This document shows, one piece after another, positions 56,849-64,000 of a stretch of DNA of 64,000 bases. Source of the stretch: Bacteroides sp. AN502(2024) (GTDB taxonomy: Bacteria; Bacteroidota; Bacteroidia; Bacteroidales; Bacteroidaceae); the NCBI RefSeq assembly GCF_041227145.1, contig NZ_JBGFSP010000003.1, positions 1,984,001 to 2,048,000 of the forward strand. The letters are read 5' to 3'. Below the pieces are notes generated by a model, which worked only from the letters and a program-made list of their open reading frames with translations, had not been told where the DNA came from and did no database searches. Within the stretch, counting starts at the first letter, position 1; each line of letters starts with the position of its first letter. The position numbers were made by a program, and so were the translations under genes.

Positions 56849-56911
56849 CCTCCTTTGGAGGTTGCAGCTACCGCACAGGAGGTAGCGGTAGCTGTCGGTT
56901 CTCGAGAAACC
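56849..56911. repeat. Cluster of three small hairpins downstream of the 93-residue gene
   Basis: CCTCC-TTT-GGAGG (56849-56861), CAGCTACCGC (56865-56874) with GCGGTAGCTG (56885-56894), and an imperfect GGTTCTCGAGAAACC (56897-56911) follow one another. They lie just past the leftward gene's stop and may end its transcript, although there is no T-run. Between 56639 and 56848 nothing is recognised. Confidence 0.45.
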
Positions 56912-56924
56912 TTTTTCTATTTAT

Positions 56925-57206
56925 TCATTTCAGTTTTTTCTTTCTTTTAAGATAGCTAAGGGTGCGAACAAGATTTTCCAATGAGTTTCTTAGTCCTATG
57001 GATTGAATGTATTCATCAGTCTTTCCATACTTTTCTTTTACTTTATCAAAAAATGTGTCATAATCTATATTTCCATTATGATTCATCACACTTTCATAAG
57101 CGATGTCTATTAAACAATAATAATCTGTATTATGACTTAAACTTTTTAATTCATAATCAGGTACATGATTACAAAAAGCATCCATGAGTTGATTCATCTT
57201 TTCCAT
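56925..57206 (-). CDS. Small protein of unknown function coupled to the BACON-LRR gene
   Basis: The 93-residue protein is charged, mostly helical and lacks a signal peptide or recognised domain; it ends in a very basic YLKRKKKLK. Residues 35-65 (YESVMNHNGNIDYDTFFDKV) are acidic and look helical. Its ATG follows the BACON-LRR stop by 3 nt, and the GGAGGAA before it is formed by the last codons of that gene, so translation is likely coupled. A cytosolic protein made with a large surface lipoprotein could be a regulator or an immunity-like partner, but nothing in the sequence proves this. Confidence 0.65.
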   Translation of the reverse strand: MEKMNQLMDAFCNHVPDYELKSLSHNTDYYCLIDIAYESVMNHNGNIDYDTFFDKVKEKYGKTDEYIQSIGLRNSLENLVRTLSYLKRKKKLK

Positions 57207-57209
57207 AAA

Positions 57210-60200
57210 TTATTCCTCCATTTCTATGATATCACTGAATGCATTTCCCCATTCTGAAAGATAGTAAGGATTGTATGTTCCTTTGGGTATATGCAGTTTT
57301 GTGCTTTTTTCTACTTTTCCCCAAAAACTGTTCTCGTTTATAGCAGGTGGAGTTAATGCACGATTGATAACATTTATAAGGAATTTCTGTTTTCCATATT
57401 TTTCTCCTTCGTAGACAAAAGCGCTAAAACCAATAAATTTCACCCCTGTTCCTAAATCGATGTTCTCTAAATTGAAGCAGTCATAAAAAGCTCTATCAGC
57501 AATGGTTCTGACACTGTTGGGGATTATAATTGAATATATACTGTCACAATCTTCAAATGCACTTTCACCAATTGATTTTATGGAATTGGGAATGGAAATG
57601 TTTTCCAGTTTCCGGCACCCTCTGAATAGTTCGGCTTGTATACTGTCTAATTGGGCGGGTAGGGTGACTTGTTTCAAGTTGTCGCATTCTTTGAAAGCTT
57701 CCATTCCTATTTTTTTTACGTTATTTGGGACTGATATTTTTGCCAATTGCTTACAGCTCAAAAAGGCACCTCTTCCGATTTGAGTAACATTTGAGGGAAT
57801 CGTTATTGTCTGTAATCCGGAAAATGCAAACGAAGCAAAACCAATTTCTGTTATAGATGCGGGAAGAGACAAACTGTTGAGGGAACTACATCCGTAGAAA
57901 GCTCCTGAACCTATAGTCTTTACGGAAGTTGGGATAGAAATGCTACTTAGAGATTTGCAATTATAAAATGCTGTTTCTCCTATTGACAATAAGTTGTTTG
58001 GAAGAGTAACTTTATAGAGTTCTTGGCATTTAAAGAACAAACTATCTGATACGGAAGTTAGTCCGCTTGGTAATTTGACTTCAACTAACGAACTTTCAGC
58101 AAAAGCATTAGACGCTATTTCTGTAACTCCACTCGGAATATCAATGAGATTGAGTTTAGAACACCTCATAAACAAATGACTTCCCATCTGTTTCAATTTT
58201 GCAGGAAGAGAGATATTGGTGAGTTCTCCACATTTATAGAAAATACATGATCCTAAGGTTGTCAGTTCAGGAGGAAGAACAATTTTCTGAATGTTCGAAT
58301 ATTCGTTGAATACATAAGAAGCAAGTGTGCCTTTGGGAGTATCCTTCCAACCGTGAATACGGTTTCCTGTTCTATCATAGAGAGTCACTTGGTGCCCTGT
58401 GATGTTAGTCACGCTTTTGGGTAATACTAAATATTTCAGTGAAGAAGGAAACATTTGCCCTACAATACTATTTGCTTTTGTGTATAAATCAAATGCCGGG
58501 ACAAAATCCCCTGCGTAATTACCTCCTATCTGATCAGAATGGTAATAAGCGGCACCTCCTTCTACTATGTTAGCTTCAGACAAATCCAGATTTTCTAATT
58601 GGGACATACCTTTCATAAAGGAGAAATCTGTACCATTTAGATTTCCGGTTAACTTCATTTCTTTGATATTCTCCTTTCTGCTATCTGCAATCAGTGTGTT
58701 CAGCGAACCGGCGGGTTCGACATTTAGAACTAATGCCGGAACATTGGATTTTCCTTTTTGGATAACTTCTACTGTGTCTTTTACTGTTGCAGAATAAGCT
58801 GAATAGCCGTCGGTATAAAATACAATTTTTCCTTTTCGCTCAGCATATTCTTCATTGGGCTTGATGATAAAGTATGTAAGAGTATCCCTCAAGGCTTTTG
58901 TTTTGACAGGAATATACTGGCTTATCCAATTTCTTTCGGAATAGTCGATCTCTATTTTCATCTCTTTGTTTATTCCGATTTTAATGGAGATTGTATCTCC
59001 CTCCGCATTTGCTATGATTTGCTTTTCTTCGGCAATTATGGCAGATTTGGCATCTTGGTTGATTGTTATTTCTGCTGTAGTTCCTTCTATTCCTTTTAGG
59101 ATGACCTTACCTGTTCGAGGTTCAATGGAAGAATTGGGTGCTATTAACAAATTTACATAAGAAGAGGATGTTGAGTTATTCGTAATCCAATCAATTTCGG
59201 ACAATACAACTTCATATTCTACATTGGACTGAACATTGATTGAAATATTGCATCCATTTTGTTTTACATTATATTCATTTTGTGATGGCTTGATATAGCC
59301 ATATTTAAGTTGGGTAATGGTCAGGGTATCGCTGACCGTATTTTCTGCATTTTTGAAGATTACTTTTGCAATCCTGTCTTTGGATGTGGTGTTTTCTTCG
59401 ATAGAAAGATATTTGTAACTCTTAGTCAAAGCCCGTGTAGCGGTCTCTTTTATCCAGCTTACGTTAGGAAGAACCATATCATAGTTGATATTGGACTCTA
59501 ATTTTACTTCGATTGTTTCTCCTTTACTTTTTACTGTAACGGATTTATTAGAAATAACAATAGCGTCTTTTTGTACCTGAACTATGGTAAGCGTATCTGC
59601 TTTTTGGGGATTATTCTTAGCGAAATAAATAATCTCTGCTTTTCGGCTGTCGTAAGTACTGTTGGCATCTATGGTATAATATAAGGTATGGCTTGATAAG
59701 GCGCGAGTGGATTTTTCATGTATCCAGTCCACTTTCGGCATTTCCACTTTATACTCGCAGTTACTTTTTAGCTCTACAGTTATTTCTTCACCGAATGCGC
59801 TTACATTATACTCGTCTTTACTCAACAAGATTATCTCTCCCCCTGCCTGATAGACATGCACGGTCTCCGTCAGTGTTCCGTCCGTAAAGGTGATGGTGCC
59901 TTCCCGCTTCTCACTCTCCTCGTTGGCGGCAATGGTATAGACCTTGGTCGTGGTGGAGAGGGCGCGGGTGCCGCTTCCTTCTTTGATCCACTCCTTGCTG
60001 GTTTCGCCGATGGTGGCGGTGTAGTTTACGTTGGCTTTCACTTCCACTTGGATGGTGCCGCCTTTTTGTTCCACTTCAAATTTGTCGGAAGTGAGCAGCA
60101 GGGCATTCTTCTGTTTCTGTGTCACCACGAATTGCTTGCTTTCGTTTCCGGCTTTCAGGGTGACGGTGACACTGCGGTCATCATGGCCCTCATTCTCGGT

Positions 60201-60509
60201 TACATTGACGACAACGGTTTGTTTGCCTGCTTTACCGCTGGCGGGAGAGAGGATGCACCAGGCTTCGCCACCTGTGGGAGCGGACGAAATCGTCCAGTCT
60301 GCGTTGGCGGTGAAAGTGAAGGTTTTGCTGTCCGCCTGTTCGGTAAAATCCAGATTCCCTTGTTTGAAGTCTTCGATGGCTGGTTTTGACGGTTCCGGCG
60401 TGGGGTTGGGTTCGTCTTTTCCGCCGTCGCTACAGGCGGTGAATACTACACACAACGCTTGTAACCACATCAGAAAGGAAAGCGTCCGATTGAAATACAC
60501 TTTTCTCAT
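57210..60509 (-). CDS. Lipoprotein with six BACON domains and BspA-type leucine-rich repeats
   Basis: The start was set at ATG 60509 (1099 residues) because it gives a lipoprotein signal (WLQALCVVFTACSDGG, lipobox Cys about 26); an upstream frame to 60674 adds an unlikely 55-residue extension. Six BACON-type beta domains occupy about residues 45-585; several share an SxxTRALS-like loop and end in xxTITQ/VVTQK strands. Residues 590-1060 are LRR_5/BspA-type repeats (VTEIASNAFAESSLVEVKLP; SIGETAFYNCKSLSSISIP). BACON domains are proposed to bind carbohydrate or mucin, and BspA repeats bind proteins or host surfaces, so a surface adhesin is likely. The DNA for the first two BACON domains is visibly GC-richer than the rest. 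Confidence 0.85.
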   Translation of the reverse strand: MRKVYFNRTLSFLMWLQALCVVFTACSDGGKDEPNPTPEPSKPAIEDFKQGNLDFTEQADSKTFTFTANADWTISSAPTGGEAWCILSPASGKAGKQTVVVNVTENEGHDDRSVTVTLKAGNESKQFVVTQKQKNALLLTSDKFEVEQKGGTIQVEVKANVNYTATIGETSKEWIKEGSGTRALSTTTKVYTIAANEESEKREGTITFTDGTLTETVHVYQAGGEIILLSKDEYNVSAFGEEITVELKSNCEYKVEMPKVDWIHEKSTRALSSHTLYYTIDANSTYDSRKAEIIYFAKNNPQKADTLTIVQVQKDAIVISNKSVTVKSKGETIEVKLESNINYDMVLPNVSWIKETATRALTKSYKYLSIEENTTSKDRIAKVIFKNAENTVSDTLTITQLKYGYIKPSQNEYNVKQNGCNISINVQSNVEYEVVLSEIDWITNNSTSSSYVNLLIAPNSSIEPRTGKVILKGIEGTTAEITINQDAKSAIIAEEKQIIANAEGDTISIKIGINKEMKIEIDYSERNWISQYIPVKTKALRDTLTYFIIKPNEEYAERKGKIVFYTDGYSAYSATVKDTVEVIQKGKSNVPALVLNVEPAGSLNTLIADSRKENIKEMKLTGNLNGTDFSFMKGMSQLENLDLSEANIVEGGAAYYHSDQIGGNYAGDFVPAFDLYTKANSIVGQMFPSSLKYLVLPKSVTNITGHQVTLYDRTGNRIHGWKDTPKGTLASYVFNEYSNIQKIVLPPELTTLGSCIFYKCGELTNISLPAKLKQMGSHLFMRCSKLNLIDIPSGVTEIASNAFAESSLVEVKLPSGLTSVSDSLFFKCQELYKVTLPNNLLSIGETAFYNCKSLSSISIPTSVKTIGSGAFYGCSSLNSLSLPASITEIGFASFAFSGLQTITIPSNVTQIGRGAFLSCKQLAKISVPNNVKKIGMEAFKECDNLKQVTLPAQLDSIQAELFRGCRKLENISIPNSIKSIGESAFEDCDSIYSIIIPNSVRTIADRAFYDCFNLENIDLGTGVKFIGFSAFVYEGEKYGKQKFLINVINRALTPPAINENSFWGKVEKSTKLHIPKGTYNPYYLSEWGNAFSDIIEMEE

Positions 60510-60901
60510 ATGCAATGTTTCTTTAGTACCTGATAGCTTCCCCGGACAGGTGGTAAAAAAAGAATGGATTATCATAAAAATGAAAAGGCGCGGGAAACTG
60601 TACCTGTCACTCGTCCCGCGATTCGAGGCCTTCGCATTGCCCATTGTAGCTGAACGAGCAACGCAGAAGCCCACGCCGATATGTATATATGAAAAACCTT
60701 CTGCACCCCTTCGGTTGGAAAGGGTACAATAAGGGTATAAACATATCCCGCAGACATCTACCGTTGCTTTGCTTTAGCTACAATTACAGAGTTTGCGAAG
60801 TTCCGAATCGCCAAAGACAAAAACGTGGTAAACGTCTTTTCTTAATATATGTCTGTTCCCCGCCGAATTTCCCAATGTGGGCTTCTGCGCAAGAAACTGG
60901 A

Positions 60902-60931
60902 CAAATGTAGTTATTATTTTTCTAAAGACAA
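60902..60931 (-). promoter_or_regulatory. Candidate promoter for the BACON-LRR gene
   Basis: On the minus strand TTG (60931-60929), 19 nt, TACATTTG (60909-60902) matches the consensus. The nearest start, 60509, is about 385 nt downstream, so the mRNA would have a long leader. The rest of the 580-bp gap 60510-61089 holds no gene I can support. Confidence 0.5.
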
Positions 60932-61089
60932 AAAAATGTGCTAAAAGGGCACTGAAAAAGATGTAAAATTTGGCATTTACCCTCTGAAAACGCTAAAGGT
61001 ATATCCTATAATTAACTATTTAATAACCAACTGTTTATTCGTATATTTGCTTTAAAAGTGGTACCTTAGTGTAAAAATCCGATAGAACC

Positions 61090-62197
61090 ATGCAGAAAAC
61101 TGCAATATACCGCAAGCCAATGGGGGAAAGCCTGTTCGAGGATGAGTTCACTATTGAAGCTCTCTCCCGGATGGTTAATCCTCTTGAGCAACTTGTTTCA
61201 TTGGTCGATTTTGAGCTGTTCCGTCCCACCCTTGAAGTTGTGCTGGTCAAGAAGGACTGTAAGACGCCTGCCGGACGTCCACAAATTGATGTTGTTTTTA
61301 TGTTCAAGATCATATTTTCTTCAGCGTTACTATGGTTTGGGCGACCACCAAATACAGTACCAGATTATTGACCGTACCAGTTTCCGCCGGTTCCTTGGCA
61401 TTCATACAGTGGCATAGGTTCCTGATGAGAAGACGGTTTGGGCCTGCAAGAACAAGCTTGCGAAGGATGGCACCTTCGACCGTCTGTTTGATGAGTTCCG
61501 GGCCTTTCTTGACAGCAAGGGGTTTTCCTTCAATGAGGGCAAGATTATTGATGCGACCTTCGTGGAAGCTCTCCGTCAGAGGAACACCAGGGGCGAGAAC
61601 AAGCAGATTAAGGATGGCAACGGCAAAGACCTGTGGAATCCAGAGGATGGTGACACCGATGAGGTGAAGAAGCATAAGGAGAACAAGGAATCCCATAAGG
61701 ATGTTGATGCCCGCTGGACAAAGAAGCGCGGTGAGAATCACTATGGTTACAAGAATCATGTCAAAGCTGACAAGAAGACGAAATTCATAGAGAAGTACTG
61801 CACCACTGGTGCAAGCGTCCATGATTCCAATGTCATTGAACCTCTCATTGATGAGGAGAAAGACAAAGGTCAGGACTTGTTCCTTGATGCTGGTTACGAA
61901 TCAAAGGATGGCGTTATTAGGAAAATGGGAATGAACCCCGTCATCTGTGAGAAAGGACATCGAAACAATCCCCTGACTGACGGGCAGAAGCAAAACAACC
62001 GTATCAAGTCTAAAGGCAGATGCAGGATTGAGCACATATTCGGTTTCGTTGAAGGAGCGATGAACGGTTCGCTTGTACGCAGCATAGGAATGATGCGCGC
62101 AAAGGCTGCCAATGCTCTCACCAACCTTGTCTATAACATATTCCGATATGTACAGATCAACTATTACTCGCCACAGCTTATCACCTGCAAGGGGTAA
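61090..62197 (+). pseudogene. Broken IS5-type transposase
   Basis: The N-terminus (MQKTAIYRKPMGESLFEDEF; DUF772-like region to FMFKIIF) is read in one frame, and the continuation LQRYYGLGDHQIQYQIIDRT in the next. A one-base change at the T run 61315-61318 explains the shift. A TAG at 61415-61417 then interrupts HTVA*VPDEKTVW. The rest, including the DDE-like IIDATFVEA, LDAGYESKDG and RIEHIFGFVEGAMNGSLVRS, is open to 62197. With two disabling lesions it is inactive. A TATATTTG -7 box (61042-61049) precedes it. Element ends were not found. Confidence 0.85.
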
Positions 62198-62587
62198 CTG
62201 TGCACATACGTGGAAAATCGTCAAAAACAATATGTCAATGAGTGGATAAACAATCACTATTGATAGCCGATCCTCTAATGAGTGACTAAACTCCGAAAGA
62301 TTAATTCTGACGGAACGGCTTCCGCTCGAATTTATGAATTAATAGAACCTACCTTAATTCAAAACCGTGCGGTTATGAACAAAATTCACCTCTGCCTCCT
62401 TTCCGTTGTGAGAATTTGGCTCTCCCCCGATAGAAAGTTTTATTTTATTCCGTATTTATTCTGCGAAAGTTCCGAAGAAGTAACGGTTAAAGGAAAAAAT
62501 AGAGAAGGCCAAACCGGAACGGTTGGAAGAAGATTTAGAGTTTTTCTTTCGTTTTAAATGGATAATGTGTATATTCGCACGAAACTC

Positions 62588-62623
62588 ATATCAGAAATGT
62601 GTAATGAATCACATTTCTGATAT
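62588..62623. promoter_or_regulatory. Perfect 14-bp inverted repeat before the second DUF4143 ATPase gene
   Basis: ATATCAGAAATGTG (62588-62601) and CACATTTCTGATAT (62610-62623) are exact inverse copies with an 8-nt spacer, 13 nt before the ATG and about 10 nt after TATATTCG (62570-62577), a near-consensus -7 box. The placement fits an operator or a 5'-UTR hairpin that could hide the start. The rest of the gap 62198-62636 holds only decayed, unassignable sequence. Confidence 0.55.
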
Positions 62624-62636
62624 CAAAAATGTGATC

Positions 62637-63962
62637 ATGATGTTCGAAAGAGATATTATCAGGCAATTGTTGGCATGGAAAGTAAACGTGAACAGGAAGC
62701 CGCTCGTTATTTACGGGGCTCGTCAAGTAGGAAAAACATGGGTTTTGAAATATTTCGGGAAGGAATATTTCGAGGATGTCGCCTATTTTAGTTTGGATAA
62801 GGATGAAAGCGGGCTTTGTGATATCTTTAAAACGACCAAAGACCCTAAGCGAATTATTCAGCAATTGTCTTTTTTGCATGGAAGGAAAATCAATTCTCAA
62901 ACAACTTTACTCATATTGGATGAGATTCAGGAGTGTAATGAGGCACTGAATGCATTGAAATATTTTTGTGAGGAAGCTCCTGAGTATGCGGTAGCTTGTG
63001 CCGGCTCTTTATTAGGTATTTATTTGAATCATATAGGCAATTCTTTTCCGGTGGGAAAGGTGAATCATCTGTTCATGTATCCTCTTACTTTTACGGAATT
63101 TCTGAAAATAAAAGACTCGAACATGTATGAGTATATGTGTTCCATTAAGGAGATAGCGCCTCTTCCTCAGATATTTTTCGATAAGTTGAGGGAGGCATTT
63201 ATTGCCTATTCCATTTGTGGTGGTATGCCCGAGCCTGCTACTTTAATGATTGACTTCAATAATATGGAGAAAGTGGATTCGGCACTTCGGGATATCTTGA
63301 ATGATTATGCATTGGACTTTGTAAAACATACTACGCCGGCATTGGCTCCTCGCATCAATTATGTCTGGAATTCCCTGCCTTCACAACTGGCGAAGGAGAA
63401 CCGTAAATTTGTTTATCAATTGGTGCGTCCCGGCGCCCGTGCTCGTGAGTATGAAGAGGCTATTCTGTGGCTGGAGCAGGCGGGACTTATCAATAAGGTT
63501 GTATTGAGCAAGTCACCCAAGTTGCCATTGAAAGCGTATGATGATTTGAGTGCATTTAAGCTTTACGCATTAGATGTAGGATTGTCAAGACAGTTGTCGG
63601 AACTGGACGCAAGTGTTTTACTTCTGTCTACTCCCGGGTATACGGAATATAAGGGAGCGTTGGCAGAAAATTATGTATTGCAGAGTCTTACGGTGCAGTT
63701 CCAGACATCTTTCAGGTATTGGACTTCCGGTAATAAGGCTGAGGTAGACTTTTTACTTCAATATGGCAATCATATTTATCCGATAGAAGTGAAAGCAGAC
63801 CAAAACATAACAGGTAAAAGTCTGATTCAGTATGAGAAACTTTTTCAGCCCGCTTGTCGAATTCGGTACTCAATGCTGAATTTGAAACAAGATGGTAATT
63901 TGATTAATATTCCTCTGTTTTTGGCAGATAAGACAAAAGAACTATTGAAGGATAAAAGTTGA
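62637..63962 (+). CDS. AAA_14/DUF4143 family ATPase 2
   Basis: The 441-residue protein starts at ATG 62637 (or the adjacent 62640), chosen because MMFERDIIRQLLAWK is the family's usual beginning; an upstream in-frame ATG at 62523 would put the palindrome inside the gene. P-loop GARQVGKTWVLK occurs near residue 26 and Walker B TLLILDEIQE near residue 94. The C-terminal DUF4143 region has the PD-(D/E)xK-like AEVDFLLQYGNHIYPIEVKAD. It is clearly different from the ATPase at 44058, though of the same superfamily. Its function is unknown. It is complete within the window, with only 38 bp left after its stop. Confidence 0.88.
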   Translation: MMFERDIIRQLLAWKVNVNRKPLVIYGARQVGKTWVLKYFGKEYFEDVAYFSLDKDESGLCDIFKTTKDPKRIIQQLSFLHGRKINSQTTLLILDEIQECNEALNALKYFCEEAPEYAVACAGSLLGIYLNHIGNSFPVGKVNHLFMYPLTFTEFLKIKDSNMYEYMCSIKEIAPLPQIFFDKLREAFIAYSICGGMPEPATLMIDFNNMEKVDSALRDILNDYALDFVKHTTPALAPRINYVWNSLPSQLAKENRKFVYQLVRPGARAREYEEAILWLEQAGLINKVVLSKSPKLPLKAYDDLSAFKLYALDVGLSRQLSELDASVLLLSTPGYTEYKGALAENYVLQSLTVQFQTSFRYWTSGNKAEVDFLLQYGNHIYPIEVKADQNITGKSLIQYEKLFQPACRIRYSMLNLKQDGNLINIPLFLADKTKELLKDKS

Positions 63963-64000
63963 AAGTGTCTTTTGAAGAAATCAGTAGCTTAAAAAGGAAT

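Noticed and set aside
60510..60674. 55-residue N-terminal extension of the BACON-LRR protein
   Set aside because: It would place the lipoprotein signal peptide internally; the ATG at 60509 gives a normal export signal.
62282..62557. 91-codon ORF before the second DUF4143 ATPase
   Set aside because: No ribosome-binding context, promoter or domain was seen, and the residue composition looks random; it lies in decayed sequence after the broken transposase.

Overview
The window looks like a chromosomal segment of a gut Bacteroides, probably near B. thetaiotaomicron, B. ovatus or B. xylanisolvens. This is inferred from tandem SusC/SusD pairs, a hybrid two-component regulator (HTCS), S1 sulfatases with Ser-type active sites, BACON-domain lipoproteins, and promoters of the TTG-N19/20-TAnnTTTG type. 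No species-specific marker was tested.

Layout. 1-3919: the 3' end of an AraC-type regulator, a GH95-like hydrolase and a divergent GH88 unsaturated glucuronyl hydrolase. 4239-5597: an insertion-sequence transposase. 5795-10194: a leftward housekeeping operon leuS-yitT-rdgB. 10608-13178: a GH78 alpha-L-rhamnosidase, followed by a repeat-rich zone (13221-16870) where two inverted, near-identical 1512-bp IS3-family elements sit inside one 22/23-bp hairpin minisatellite. 17016-20938: a DMT transporter, a candidate antisense-strand small RNA, and mutS. 21065-25213: leftward lgt, panE, ychF and an MFS gene. 25419-26081: a decapitated alpha/beta hydrolase.

26208-56490 is the main system, a polysaccharide utilization locus (PUL) of about 30 kb. 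Its first rightward operon encodes a sulfatase, an unassigned clan GH-A-like hydrolase, a small lipoprotein, a GLUG-repeat lipoprotein, a GH43, two SusC/SusD pairs and a DUF1735/DUF4361-type surface lipoprotein. A DUF4143 ATPase and the leftward HTCS follow. A second rightward operon encodes two sulfatases, a GH43 and a GH2, and is preceded by the remnant of a GH51-like arabinofuranosidase. The inferred logic is that SusC/D and the surface lipoproteins capture a sulfated glycan, the sulfatases remove sulfate, GH43/GH2/GH-A enzymes cut the backbone and arabinose- or galactose-like branches, and the HTCS senses a product oligosaccharide. The substrate cannot be read from sequence; a sulfated arabinose- or galactose-containing glycan is only a guess.

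56925-63962: a lipoprotein with six BACON domains and BspA-type leucine-rich repeats plus a coupled small gene, a broken IS5-type transposase, and a second DUF4143 ATPase with an operator-like palindrome before its start.

The most unusual non-coding signal is a set of three intergenic arrays of short palindromes, each with a different core but all with a repeat step of 22 bp (22-23 in one). They lie downstream of the GH78 gene and of the PUL's terminal GH2 gene. No CRISPR array and no tRNA or rRNA gene was seen.
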